Source of the DNA: Pseudomonadaceae bacterium UBA5811
GTDB taxonomy: Bacteria > Pseudomonadota > Gammaproteobacteria > Pseudomonadales > Pseudomonadaceae
DNA: 14,852 bases
Reading direction: 5' to 3'
Assembly: GCA_002417905.1 (NCBI GenBank)
Contig: DIDB01000199.1
Coordinates: 1 to 14,852 of the forward strand
In this document: one piece after another, positions 8,054 through 14,852 of the stretch
How the letters are laid out: each line of letters opens with the position of its first letter
Numbering within the stretch: position 1 is the first letter of the stretch
The notes under the pieces: model-generated
What the model saw: only the letters and a program-made list of their open reading frames with translations
Told to the model about the DNA's origin: nothing
Database searches by the model: none
Made by a program: the position numbers and the translations under genes

Positions 8054-8081
8054 GTTAAAACCAAAATGGAGACAGGGTCAA
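8054..8081 (-). promoter_or_regulatory. Candidate sigma-70 promoter of fleQ
   Basis: On the minus strand TTGACC (8076-8081, 5 of 6 to consensus), a 16-base spacer and TTTAAC (8054-8059, 4 of 6) lie 43 bases or more upstream of the fleQ ATG. The 102-base fliT-fleQ gap is distinctly AT-rich here. The -35 overlaps the FleQ-box-like palindrome at 8077-8090. Confidence 0.5.
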
Positions 8082-8090
8082 TTTTATGAC
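8077..8090. promoter_or_regulatory. FleQ-box-like palindrome over the fleQ -35 region
   Basis: On the minus strand GTCATAAAATTGAC; on the plus strand GTCAATTTTATGAC. I recall the Pseudomonas FleQ box as GTCANTAAATTGAC; this site matches 12 of its 13 defined positions, with GTCA and TGAC arms at the right 6-base spacing. It overlaps the predicted -35 box of fleQ, so bound FleQ would be expected to repress its own gene. That role is inference. Confidence 0.5.
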
Positions 8091-8113
8091 GGCGCAACAA
8101 TGAGAGCCACGTC

Positions 8114-8410
8114 TCATCCGCATGAACGATACATTCTGGCACTATCCCGGGACTGGCGGATCTGTGTCAGCTCTCCAGCCACCCGGCGCTGTTCCTCACG
8201 GCAGGCCGTAACCAGCAACCGGTAAAGCATCAGCAGCTCATTCAGATAATGGCATAGCTGCACCCGGTCGGCCGGCGGATCCTGCAGGATATCAGCCATC
8301 AGCTGCCGGCACTGCAAGTCCAGCTGGCTGATGGCCGGCCAGTCCTGACGGGCCATGGCCTCTCGCAGTGCCGTACAGATATCGGCAACCGGTTTGACTG
8401 AAGCATTCAT
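8114..8410 (-). CDS. fliT: FliT-like flagellar protein
   Basis: A 98-residue, largely helical, charged protein. Its size and position directly upstream of fleQ fit the small FliT/FliS'-type gene found between fliS and fleQ in Pseudomonas. FliT proteins are cytosolic export chaperones for the filament cap FliD and can modulate flagellar transcription. Sequence motifs in this family are weak; helices such as ALREAMARQDWPAISQLDLQCRQ's region (15-37) and YLNELLMLYRLLVTACREEQ (55-74) are what can be seen. The ATG has GGAG 7 bases upstream. A sigma-28 promoter sits 56-82 bases upstream, which independently supports a flagellar role. The expected neighbours fliS and fliD are not upstream; a lipoprotein gene is there instead. 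Confidence 0.72.
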   Translation of the reverse strand: MNASVKPVADICTALREAMARQDWPAISQLDLQCRQLMADILQDPPADRVQLCHYLNELLMLYRLLVTACREEQRRVAGELTQIRQSRDSARMYRSCG

Positions 8411-8465
8411 GGGGTTACTCCGGAACCATGGTCAAGGCGTCGCACTGGATACGCGCCATGCCAGC

Positions 8466-8492
8466 GTATCGGCCGGCCCCACGCCGACTTTA
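8466..8492 (-). promoter_or_regulatory. Sigma-28 (FliA) promoter of the fliT-like gene
   Basis: On the minus strand TAAA (8489-8492), exactly 15 bases, then GCCGATAC (8466-8473). The consensus is TAAA-N15-GCCGATAA, so all four -35 bases and 7 of 8 -10 bases match at the canonical spacing. It fills the 86-base gap between the lipoprotein stop and the fliT start. Transcription would begin near 8459. Confidence 0.72.
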
Positions 8493-8496
8493 GGAT

Positions 8497-8964
8497 TTAC
8501 AGATGACGTAACCCGGAAGGCACCCGCCCCGGGGAAATATGCTCCCAGGGGCCATCCGGAGAGGCCGAACTCTGCCAGCCATTGACATAGCGGTAAAATA
8601 CCCGCTGCCGGTAATACAGGGGCTGGCCATTGACCACATAAACCCCCAGGCTGTCACTCCAGTGGGCATCCACGCCTGGCGGCGGCGCATAACGCGGATG
8701 AGTGGCCTGTCCCTGGCCTGTCCCCACAGCAGAGCGGATGGTGGTCGAGGGCGGTGGCGTAATGGGCTGGGCCGGCCTGGCCGGCACCTGGACAGGAGCC
8801 GTCGTTAACGTCCCGGAAGCCTCCCGCTGTCCGGAACGGCCCGCAGCCCCGGAATGGGAAGGATACTGTGCCACACATCCGGAAAGCGCCAGCAGCATGA
8901 CCAGCACCGGAACCAGCACGCCGGTGGCAGAACAGCCCGGCTTTTCCCGCAGACAGAAGCTCAT
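8497..8964 (-). CDS. Small proline-rich lipoprotein with an aromatic C-terminal domain
   Basis: A 155-residue predicted lipoprotein of unknown function. A hydrophobic signal segment (15-28) ends in the lipobox LSGC with the lipidated Cys at 30. The next residues, VAQ, lack the Asp inner-membrane retention signal, so an outer-membrane location is likely. Residues 38-96 are low-complexity and rich in Pro, Gly and Ala. The C-terminal domain (about 97-153) has a repeated aromatic pattern, GVYVVNGQPLYYRQRVFYRYVNGW then DGPWEHIS and VPSGLR, seen in many small uncharacterised envelope proteins. It starts 20 bases after the aroQ stop on the same strand, with GGGGGA upstream, so it may be the last gene of the ccm-aroQ transcript. 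Confidence 0.8.
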   Translation of the reverse strand: MSFCLREKPGCSATGVLVPVLVMLLALSGCVAQYPSHSGAAGRSGQREASGTLTTAPVQVPARPAQPITPPPSTTIRSAVGTGQGQATHPRYAPPPGVDAHWSDSLGVYVVNGQPLYYRQRVFYRYVNGWQSSASPDGPWEHISPGRVPSGLRHL

Positions 8965-8984
8965 GATGATCTGTCCCCCCTGCT

Positions 8985-9425
8985 TCAGACCGCTGCTGCC
9001 GTTACGGCCGCCCGCAGGCCCAGCAAATAGCTGTCGACCCCGAAGCCACAGATCTGTCCTTTCACGATCTCACTGAATACCGAGTGATGCCGGAACGGCT
9101 CACGGGCATGAATATTTGACATATGCACCTCAATGACCGGAACAGTCAGGATAGCCAGAGCATCACGAACACCATAACTGTAATGGGTCCAGGCCCCGGC
9201 ATTGACCACAACAGCATCTACGCCCTCACTTAAGGCCAGATGAATCCGCTCACAGAACGCACCCTCACAGTTGCTCTGGAAACACGCCAGCTCAACCCCC
9301 AGCGCTCCGGCCAGAACCTCCAGCCGGGCATTGATGTCCGCTAGGGTCAGCGTACCGTACTGGGCCGGATCACGCTGGCCCAGCATATTGAGATTGATGC
9401 CATGCAACACCAGAATTTTCAACAC
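8985..9425 (-). CDS. aroQ: 3-dehydroquinate dehydratase, type II
   Basis: Dehydrates 3-dehydroquinate to 3-dehydroshikimate, third step of the shikimate pathway, as a cytosolic dodecamer. The 146 residues are the normal type II length. Active-site residues line up with Mycobacterium AroQ numbering: Arg18 and Tyr23 of the lid loop GQRDPAQYG, Asn75 and His81 in NAGAWTHYSYGVRDAL, His101 in EVHMSNIHARE, Arg108, and Arg112 in FRHHSVFS. GINLNMLG and NAGAW replace the commoner GPNLNLLG and NPGAY, so it is slightly divergent. I chose the GTG at 9425; the adjacent TTG at 9422 is equally possible, since GAGGAG lies 4 or 7 bases upstream respectively. It follows ccmI by 40 bases and not accBC, so it may be a second copy in this genome. 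Confidence 0.95.
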   Translation of the reverse strand: MLKILVLHGINLNMLGQRDPAQYGTLTLADINARLEVLAGALGVELACFQSNCEGAFCERIHLALSEGVDAVVVNAGAWTHYSYGVRDALAILTVPVIEVHMSNIHAREPFRHHSVFSEIVKGQICGFGVDSYLLGLRAAVTAAAV

Positions 9426-9465
9426 AAGTCTCCTCGCTGCCTGCCGCCTGCAGACCCTGGACGGG

Positions 9466-10491
9466 CTAGCGGATGTCCGGCCTGTCAATCACCAGTCTGA
9501 CCGGTGCGGCCCCGGACAGTTTCAGCCGGCCACTGTCGGCCCGCCATTCTCCCTGCCGGGCATTACCCTCCCGGGAAACCCGGGCCAGCACCCGGATTTC
9601 ATCCACGGCTGACAGCCGATGACCTGCCAGCATGGCATCCGCATCCGACAGCTCCAGCGTCAGCGGCAGATCAGCCACCCGCAACCGGCGAACCGCCAGA
9701 GGCACCAGCGGCCCCGCCACCGGCTGGGCAACCAGAAATACCGCATCATCATCCCTCACCTGCGCCCGCAGCGCTGGCGCCAGGCTGAGCTGCACCTGCA
9801 ACCGGAGCGGTGATGCCGCTGTTTCAGGCGCCAGCCGGGCACGGGCCCGGCTGACACCCTCAAGGATAGCCCGCCGTGACGGATCCTGCGGCGGCAGCGT
9901 ATCCGCCAGCCGCTGCCAGTAATCCGCAGCCGCCAGATAGTTTTGCGCCTGGAAAGCCACGATCCCCAGCAACCCCAACGTAGTGGGCTCCGCCGGGTTG
10001 GCCTGGAGTGCTTCATCGGCCAGCGCCTGCAACCCGGCAGACCACTGCTGGCTTTCTGCAAAATAGCGGGCCTGGGCCCAGTGCCCCAGCAGCTCGGGGG
10101 TGCGCCCACCCCGCTGCACAGCGCCGGCAAAGGCCCGGGCCGCCGCTGCGGGCTGGTTGCTGGCCATATACATCCGGCCAAGCAGATACCAGCCCTCTGC
10201 GATTTCCGGCTGCAGCTGCACGGCCTGCTCCAGCCGGGCCAGCAGCTCGGCCTCCGAGGCAGCCGGCCGGGACATCTCCAGGGAAAGGGCCAGCGCCTCA
10301 CTGCTGCCCCAGTGACGGTACAGCCCCAGTGCAGCCACGGGCAGCAACAGGGCCAGCAATACCGGCAGCTGCCAGCGGATATGCGACGTCTGGCCTTCCG
10401 GCAATTGGAGACAGCCGGCCCAGACCGGAATCAGCACAAAGGCGGCAGCCGCCACAGCCAGCAGGCTGGCAACCATCCAGAATCCAGTCAT
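9466..10491 (-). CDS. ccmI: Cytochrome c biogenesis protein CcmI (CycH), TPR apocytochrome chaperone
   Basis: A membrane protein that binds apocytochrome c and delivers it to the CcmF-CcmH heme ligation complex. The 341 residues show TM helix 1 (about 5-24), a very short cytoplasmic loop (25-40), TM helix 2 (41-59), and a periplasmic region with TPR-like helices (about 80-215). A C-terminal beta-rich domain follows (about 229-338, LQVQLSLAPALRAQV through LAVRRLRVADLPLTLEL to LSAVDEIRVLARVS). CcmI proteins usually have a longer loop of several tens of residues between the helices, so this one is shortened. The ATG overlaps the ccmH stop (ATGA), which fixes the start although the frame is open upstream. 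It is the last ccm gene; aroQ follows. Confidence 0.92.
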   Translation of the reverse strand: MTGFWMVASLLAVAAAAFVLIPVWAGCLQLPEGQTSHIRWQLPVLLALLLPVAALGLYRHWGSSEALALSLEMSRPAASEAELLARLEQAVQLQPEIAEGWYLLGRMYMASNQPAAAARAFAGAVQRGGRTPELLGHWAQARYFAESQQWSAGLQALADEALQANPAEPTTLGLLGIVAFQAQNYLAAADYWQRLADTLPPQDPSRRAILEGVSRARARLAPETAASPLRLQVQLSLAPALRAQVRDDDAVFLVAQPVAGPLVPLAVRRLRVADLPLTLELSDADAMLAGHRLSAVDEIRVLARVSREGNARQGEWRADSGRLKLSGAAPVRLVIDRPDIR

Positions 10492-10883
10492 GACGGCGGC
10501 CCTCCAGCCCGGCGCAGCAGCCGCCACAGCCCAAGCCCCCCCAGCAGCAGCAGAACGGGCGGCCCCAGCCACAGCAACCAGGTGGCTGGCTTCAGCGGTG
10601 GGTCATAGCGGACAAAGTCCCCGTAACGGGCTACCAGATAATCAATAATCTGTCCGTCACTCTGGCCCTGCGCCAGCATCTGGTACACCTGCTGGCGCAG
10701 ATCCCGGGCAATGGGCGCATCCGAATCAGCAATGTTCTGGTTCTGGCACATCGGACAGCGCAACTCGTCAACCAGTGCCCGGTAACGGGCTTGGTCGGCA
10801 GCACTGGAAAAGGTATAAGGATCAATCGCCGCCAGCCCCCATAACGGCACAGCCAGCAGCCATGACAGACAGAACCGGCTCAT
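10488..10883 (-). CDS. ccmH: Cytochrome c maturation thioredox protein CcmH
   Basis: A membrane-anchored periplasmic protein of the heme ligase complex that reduces or holds the apocytochrome CXXCH motif. The 131 residues comprise a Sec signal (1-19, MSRFCLSWLLAVPLWGLAA), a periplasmic three-helix domain with the family motif LRCPMCQNQ (41-49; redox pair Cys43 and Cys46), ADS...IARDLR, and a C-terminal transmembrane helix (about 101-121). This is the short CcmH, with the TPR part encoded separately as ccmI, not fused as in E. coli. Both ends are ATGA overlaps, with ccmG and with ccmI. Confidence 0.97.
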   Translation of the reverse strand: MSRFCLSWLLAVPLWGLAAIDPYTFSSAADQARYRALVDELRCPMCQNQNIADSDAPIARDLRQQVYQMLAQGQSDGQIIDYLVARYGDFVRYDPPLKPATWLLWLGPPVLLLLGGLGLWRLLRRAGGPPS

Positions 10884-11413
10884 CGGCGCAACAGCTCCTC
10901 ATAGCGCGACGCCAGCTGCTCCCGCCATAGCGCCTCAGTGATCGGCCCGGCATGGCGGTAGCGGATCACACCCTGCCGGTCCACAAAGAACGTTTCCGGA
11001 GCGCCATAAACCCCGAGATCCAGCCCGAGGGTTCCCTGGCCATCGCTGACATCCAGCTGGTAAGGATCCTGGAAATCCTGCAGCCATTGCCGGGCAGCCC
11101 GGGGATCATCCTTGTAGTTGACCCCAAGAATCCGCACACCCTGCCCGGCCAGCCAGTTCAGCACCGGATGTTCAGCCCGGCAGGCCGTGCACCAGGTAGC
11201 CCAGACATTGACCAGCGCAGGCCCGCCGCGAAACGTCTCCGCAGTCAGCTGCCGGCCCGGATCATTCACCGCCGGCAGGGAAAACGCCGGTAGCGGCTGG
11301 CCGACCAGCGCAGAAGGCAGGGCTTTCGGATCAAGGTAAAGCCCGCGATACAGCAGCACAGCCAGCCCCATAAACAGCAGCAGCGGAACCAGCAGTAACA
11401 GACGACGGCTCAT
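10880..11413 (-). CDS. ccmG: Thiol:disulfide interchange protein CcmG (DsbE)
   Basis: A membrane-anchored periplasmic thioredoxin that keeps apocytochrome c (and CcmH) cysteines reduced before heme attachment. The 177 residues have an N-terminal anchor (4-23), a TlpA/DsbE-like thioredoxin fold with active site WCTAC (74-78, Cys75 and Cys78), and the cis-proline loop GVYGAPETFFVD (134-145, Pro139). LVNVWATWCTAC and the GVNYKDD segment are typical. The start is the ATG at 11413, overlapping the ccmF stop and preceded by GGGAGG 7 bases upstream; an in-frame TTG two codons earlier is too close to that site to be used. Confidence 0.96.
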   Translation of the reverse strand: MSRRLLLLVPLLLFMGLAVLLYRGLYLDPKALPSALVGQPLPAFSLPAVNDPGRQLTAETFRGGPALVNVWATWCTACRAEHPVLNWLAGQGVRILGVNYKDDPRAARQWLQDFQDPYQLDVSDGQGTLGLDLGVYGAPETFFVDRQGVIRYRHAGPITEALWREQLASRYEELLRR

Positions 11414-13347
11414 GGCCAAACCTCCCGGGCCCGCTCCGGCCCATCTGGCTTCATACGGCGCTGACGGGTGGCGGCCAGCAGCCCGCCAGCCGCCATCAGC
11501 AGCCCGCCCAGCCAGATCCAGCGGACAAACGGCTTGACCTGTACCCGCACGGCCCAGGCCCCCTGCTCCAGCGGCTCACCCAGCGCCACATACAGATCCC
11601 GGAACAGTCCGGCATCAATGCCCGCCTCAGTCATCGGCATCTGCTGCACCTGGTACAGGCGCTTTTCCGGATGCAGCAGAGCCACCAGCTTCTGCTGGCG
11701 GTCCAGCACCAGGATGCGGCCCCGCTCAGCCCTGAAGTTGGGTCCGGCATAGGCCTGACTGCCTTCAAATTCAAAGGTATACCCCCCCAGCGCTACAGTA
11801 TCTCCCGGCGCCAGACGCAGGTCTCGCTCCAGGCCAAACTGCGTACTCAGAACAACCCCCAGCGCACAGACTGCCAGCCCCATATGCGCCAGATGCATGC
11901 CCCAGCCAGACCGGGACAGCTGACGCAACCCGGTCTGCCACAGGGCCCGGAGCGAAGCCAAAATCACCCAGGCTGCCAGACCACAGACCAGCCAGACCGG
12001 CCAGTCCGCCTCATCCCCAAACAGCGCCACCAGTCCGGCACACAGCAGGCTGCCGGCCACTACCGGCCACAGCTGCTGCCACAGCCAGCGCCGGGGCGTA
12101 TCCTGCCAGCGCAGCAGGATGCCAATGCCCAGAACCAGCAGCAGCAAAGCCATCAGCGGCAGGAACATCCGGTTGAAATACGGCGGCCCGACTGACAGCT
12201 TGCGCCCGGCCAGCGCATCCAGCAACAGCGGATAAAGCGTGCCCAGCAGCACAGTGGCAGTGGCGACCAGCAGCAGCAGGTTATTGACCAGCAGCCCGGT
12301 TTCCCGGGACCAGAAGCCAAAGCAGCCCGGACTGCTGACCAGCGGCACCCGCAAGGCAAACAGGACCAGGGAGCCTCCGGCCACCAGCAGCAGGAAGCCC
12401 AGCACAAAGAGGCCACGCTCCGGATCCGTGGCAAAAGCATGCACCGATGTCAGCACGCCCGAGCGGACCAGGAACGTCCCCAGCAGACTGAGCGAAAAAG
12501 CCACAATGGCCAGCAGCACTGTCCAGCCCCGGAACAGGCCGCGTTTTTCTGTGGCCCGCTGCGCGTGCAATAGCGCCGTTCCAGCCAGCCAGGGCATCAG
12601 CGAAGCATTTTCCACCGGATCCCAGAACCACCAGCCCCCCCAGCCCAGCTCGTAATAAGCCCACCAGGAGCCCAGCACAATGCCCAGCCCGAGAAAAGCC
12701 CAGGCTACCAGGGTCCATGGCCTGGACCAGCGGGCCCAGGCCGCATCCAGCTGCCCGCCCAGCAGGGCAGCAATGGCAAAGGCAAAGGGCACGGCAAAGC
12801 CCACATAGCCCATGTAAAGCATGGGGGGATGCAGCACCAGACCAATATCCTGCAACAGCGGGTTAAGGTCCCGGCCATCCGCCGGAAACTGCGGCAGCAG
12901 CCGGACAAAGGGATTGGAGGTCAGCAGCAGAAACAGCAGAAAACCGCTGCTGAGCAGGCCCAGCACCCCCAGCACCTGGGCCAGCACCTGCTCCGGCAAC
13001 GGGCGCGAAGCCAGGGAAACCGCCAGGGTCCAGCCAGCCAGCAGGACCGCCCACAACAGCAGGGAGCCCTCATGGGCGCCCCAGAGCGCACTGAGCCGGT
13101 AATACCAGGGCAATGCGCTATTGGAGTTGCTGGCCACATAGGCCACTGAAAAGTCATTCTCCAGAAAGGCCCAGCCCAGACAGGCCAGGGCAAACAGCAG
13201 AAAGGCCGCCTGTCCCCAGGCAGCAGGCCGGGCCAGGGCCATCCACAACCGCTCACCCCGCCAGGCGCCCAGCAACGGCAGGCTGGCCTGCACCAGAGCC
13301 AGCCCGAGGGCCAGAATCAGCGCCAGATGTCCAAACTCAGGAATCAT
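11410..13347 (-). CDS. ccmF: Heme lyase CcmF
   Basis: A polytopic membrane protein that takes heme from holo-CcmE and ligates it to apocytochrome c with CcmH and CcmI. The 645 residues match the E. coli length closely. The periplasmic tryptophan-rich WWD motif is [19 protein letters not shown] (236-254). The four conserved histidines are found at His173 ([10 protein letters not shown]), His261, His303 (VHAF) and His488 (LAHMG), essentially at E. coli positions. More than ten hydrophobic helices are evident, plus a periplasmic C-terminal beta domain before the last helix. Both ends are ATGA overlaps, with ccmE and ccmG. Confidence 0.98.
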   Translation of the reverse strand: MIPEFGHLALILALGLALVQASLPLLGAWRGERLWMALARPAAWGQAAFLLFALACLGWAFLENDFSVAYVASNSNSALPWYYRLSALWGAHEGSLLLWAVLLAGWTLAVSLASRPLPEQVLAQVLGVLGLLSSGFLLFLLLTSNPFVRLLPQFPADGRDLNPLLQDIGLVLHPPMLYMGYVGFAVPFAFAIAALLGGQLDAAWARWSRPWTLVAWAFLGLGIVLGSWWAYYELGWGGWWFWDPVENASLMPWLAGTALLHAQRATEKRGLFRGWTVLLAIVAFSLSLLGTFLVRSGVLTSVHAFATDPERGLFVLGFLLLVAGGSLVLFALRVPLVSSPGCFGFWSRETGLLVNNLLLLVATATVLLGTLYPLLLDALAGRKLSVGPPYFNRMFLPLMALLLLVLGIGILLRWQDTPRRWLWQQLWPVVAGSLLCAGLVALFGDEADWPVWLVCGLAAWVILASLRALWQTGLRQLSRSGWGMHLAHMGLAVCALGVVLSTQFGLERDLRLAPGDTVALGGYTFEFEGSQAYAGPNFRAERGRILVLDRQQKLVALLHPEKRLYQVQQMPMTEAGIDAGLFRDLYVALGEPLEQGAWAVRVQVKPFVRWIWLGGLLMAAGGLLAATRQRRMKPDGPERAREVWP

Positions 13348-13802
13348 GGCTGCTTCCCGGCCTCATAGTGACGCAACAGTCCGGACTGCTGCAGGGCCTG
13401 GCTGACCTCGGGCGGCATGTAGTTTTCATCATGTTTGGCCAGGACCTCATCCGCCACCAGGGTATTCCCCCCCTCAATCCGGCCCAGGGCCACAATCCCC
13501 TGCCCCTCGCGGAACAGGTCCGGCAGGATGCCCTGATAACGGACCGTCACGGTCCGGGCACCATCGGTCAGCCGGAAGGAAACCATCAGCGACTGCGGAT
13601 CACGCTGCAGCGAGCCGGGTTCCACCAACCCGCCGGCCCGGATGCGCAGCCCGGCCGGTGCCTCGCCCCGGGCAATCTGGCCAGGGGTATAGAACAGGTT
13701 GATGTTCTGCTGCAGCGCCAGCAGCGCCAGAGCCACGGCCACAGCCGTTCCGGCGAGGATGGCCAGCACCACCAGCAGCCGCCGTCTGCGTAACGGATTC
13801 AT
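13344..13802 (-). CDS. ccmE: Periplasmic heme chaperone CcmE
   Basis: Binds heme covalently and transiently on the periplasmic side and carries it from the CcmABCD complex to CcmF. The 152 residues have a positively charged N-terminus, one anchor helix (about 9-30), an OB-fold beta barrel (about 50-120), and the hallmark [10 protein letters not shown] with heme-binding His124 and axial Tyr128. This is the canonical histidine-type CcmE, not the cysteine variant of some archaea and Desulfovibrio. Both ends are ATGA overlaps. Confidence 0.98.
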   Translation of the reverse strand: MNPLRRRRLLVVLAILAGTAVAVALALLALQQNINLFYTPGQIARGEAPAGLRIRAGGLVEPGSLQRDPQSLMVSFRLTDGARTVTVRYQGILPDLFREGQGIVALGRIEGGNTLVADEVLAKHDENYMPPEVSQALQQSGLLRHYEAGKQP

Positions 13803-13978
13803 GGCCGGGGCTCCTCACGGCGCTGGCGCCGGGCTTCATCCTGCCGGTAACGCCGCCAGGCCTGCCAGGGCAGCAGCAGATTCAGCCCAAGGACCGCCAG
13901 GGTAATGGCCAGTGCCGACCAGACATACAGGCCGTGCCGGCCCATGGCCAGAAAATCGGCCAGGGATGCAAAGCTCAT
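13799..13978 (-). CDS. ccmD: Heme exporter subunit CcmD
   Basis: A 59-residue small membrane protein that stabilises the CcmABC complex and is needed for release of holo-CcmE. It begins [20 protein letters not shown], where the [12 protein letters not shown] pattern is the family signature. One transmembrane helix spans about 17-37, followed by a positively charged tail ([19 protein letters not shown]). The reading frame is open far upstream through ccmC, but the ATG overlapping the ccmC stop is the clear start. Its stop overlaps the ccmE start. Confidence 0.93.
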   Translation of the reverse strand: MSFASLADFLAMGRHGLYVWSALAITLAVLGLNLLLPWQAWRRYRQDEARRQRREEPRP

Positions 13979-14757
13979 GGACGAACCTCCAGCAGTGCCT
14001 GTCGCCTGGTACCGGCCCAGCGGGTCCGGGCCTCCCGGCGCAGGATCTCCAGCCGCATGCGCCACAGCAGCACGGCCACAAAAAAACAGTAAAATCCCAG
14101 CACCATCACCAGCAGGGGCAGCCACATGCTGGCCGGCATCGCCGGTTTTTCCGTCAGGCGGAAGGTGGCCCCCTGATGCAGGGTATTCCACCATTCCACG
14201 GAGTAACGGATCACCGGCAGATTGACGACCCCGACAATGGCCAGCACCGCACAGGCCCGGGCCGCGCTCTCGCGGCTGCTGATGGCCTGGCCAAGCGCAA
14301 TCAGCCCCAGATAAAGAAACAGCAGGATCAGCATGGACGTCAGCCGGGCATCCCAGACCCACCAGGTGCCCCAGGTCGGTTTGCCCCAGATGGCCCCGGT
14401 AACCAGCGCAATAAAACACATCCACGCCCCTGGCGGCGCAGCCTGCTGCAGCAGCACATCAGCCAGCCGGATCTTCCACACCAGACCGGCTATCCCGGCC
14501 AGTGCCAGCAGCAGATAGACCGACTGGGCCAGCAGGGCCGCCGGCACATGCAGGTAAATGATGCGGAAGCTGTTGCCCTGCTGATAATCGGCCGGCGCAA
14601 AAACCAGCCCCCAGACCAGCCCGGTGCCCAGCAGCAGCGCTGCCAGACCACCCAGCCAGGGCAGCCAGCGGCCACTGATCTCATAAAACCAGCGGGGTGA
14701 CGCCAGCCGGTGTAACCATGCCCGGCCGGCGCTCCGGCCGGAATCCCTGCCCTTCAT
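13975..14757 (-). CDS. ccmC: Heme exporter/handling protein CcmC
   Basis: A six-helix inner-membrane protein that presents heme to CcmE on the periplasmic side. The WWD motif [13 protein letters not shown] is at 129-141. The flanking heme-ligand histidines are His70 (IIYLHVP) and His194 (NTLHQG), equivalent to E. coli His60 and His184. The 260 residues are some 10-15 more than E. coli because of a basic N-terminal extension ([14 protein letters not shown]). The start is supported by AGGAG 8 bases upstream, located inside the end of ccmB. The ccmB stop lies three bases before the ATG, and the ccmC stop overlaps ccmD. Confidence 0.98.
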   Translation of the reverse strand: MKGRDSGRSAGRAWLHRLASPRWFYEISGRWLPWLGGLAALLLGTGLVWGLVFAPADYQQGNSFRIIYLHVPAALLAQSVYLLLALAGIAGLVWKIRLADVLLQQAAPPGAWMCFIALVTGAIWGKPTWGTWWVWDARLTSMLILLFLYLGLIALGQAISSRESAARACAVLAIVGVVNLPVIRYSVEWWNTLHQGATFRLTEKPAMPASMWLPLLVMVLGFYCFFVAVLLWRMRLEILRREARTRWAGTRRQALLEVRP

Positions 14758-14760
14758 CGT

Positions 14761-14852
14761 CTATTCTCCTGCGCTGATCCGCAGCCCGGAGGCAATGGCC
14801 ATGGGCGCCCGCACACATGACACCACGACACAGCCACACAGCCAAGCCAGCG
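14761..14852 (-). CDS. ccmB: Heme exporter permease CcmB, C-terminal fragment (runs off the right edge)
   Basis: The last 29 codons of a gene ending just before ccmC on the same strand. The translated tail is hydrophobic and ends APMAIASGLRISAGE. The APxAIAxGLRIS ending and the position before ccmC identify it as CcmB, the membrane subunit of the CcmAB ABC transporter. It is too short for the ORF length threshold usually used. No stop interrupts it up to the window edge. Confidence 0.85.
   Translation of the reverse strand, partial: LAWLCGCVVVSCVRAPMAIASGLRISAGE

Noticed and set aside
8985..9488. A longer AroQ starting upstream at 9488
   Set aside because: The extra 21 residues (basic, unlike any AroQ) overlap the end of ccmI; GAGGAG directly before the GTG/TTG pair at 9425/9422 marks the real start.
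9466..10572. A longer CcmI starting at 10572
   Set aside because: The extra Ala/Gly-rich residues are ccmH read in another frame; the ATG overlapping the ccmH stop gives the expected membrane-helix N-terminus.
13979..14425. N-terminal extension of the ccmD frame through ccmC
   Set aside because: The frame is open by composition only; ccmC is certain in the other frame, and the ATGA junction gives the normal 59-residue CcmD.

Overview
The window is GC-rich and densely coded, with no gene-free stretch longer than about 150 bases. It reads as chromosome of a flagellated, respiring gammaproteobacterium of the Pseudomonas/Oceanospirillales type. The evidence is a FleQ master flagellar regulator, a System I cytochrome c maturation operon, and the run MFS transporter - aroC - alpha/beta hydrolase - membrane protein - prmB - isochorismatase-like - Smr - folE, which as I recall matches the Pseudomonas aroC/prmB/folE neighbourhood. 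A cowN gene suggests that the organism fixes nitrogen. The species cannot be named from this sequence alone.

Left third (1-6500). An MFS transporter fragment lies downstream of aroC on the minus strand. A secreted alpha/beta hydrolase diverges from aroC and is followed by a tail-anchored protein of unknown function. That protein overlaps prmB tail to tail by 8 bases. Divergent from prmB, on the plus strand, run an isochorismatase-family hydrolase, a Smr endonuclease, folE and cowN. In front of cowN is a palindrome, TGTCG-N6-TGACA, that fits the remembered target of the CO sensor CooA. It is placed like a class II activator site relative to a possible -10 box.

Middle (6500-9000). The minus-strand pair fliT-like - fleQ is flagellar. 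Upstream of fliT is a near-consensus sigma-28 (FliA) promoter with exact spacing. Upstream of fleQ is a sigma-70-like promoter whose -35 box is covered by a near-match to the FleQ box, which suggests autoregulation. The other flagellar genes are not in the window. A small proline-rich lipoprotein and a type II 3-dehydroquinate dehydratase (aroQ) come next.

Right third (9466-14852). The ccm operon, minus strand, runs ccmB' (partial), C, D, E, F, G, H, I. All six junctions from ccmC to ccmI are 4-base ATGA stop/start overlaps. The products form the heme-export, heme-chaperone, thioredox and heme-ligation steps that attach heme to periplasmic c-type cytochromes. CcmI has an unusually short loop between its two membrane helices.

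Nothing in the window is an obviously new multi-gene system. The points most worth checking are the putative CO-responsive control of cowN, the FleQ box at fleQ's own promoter, the sigma-28 promoter of fliT, and the Cys-to-Ser change at the nucleophile position of the isochorismatase-like hydrolase.
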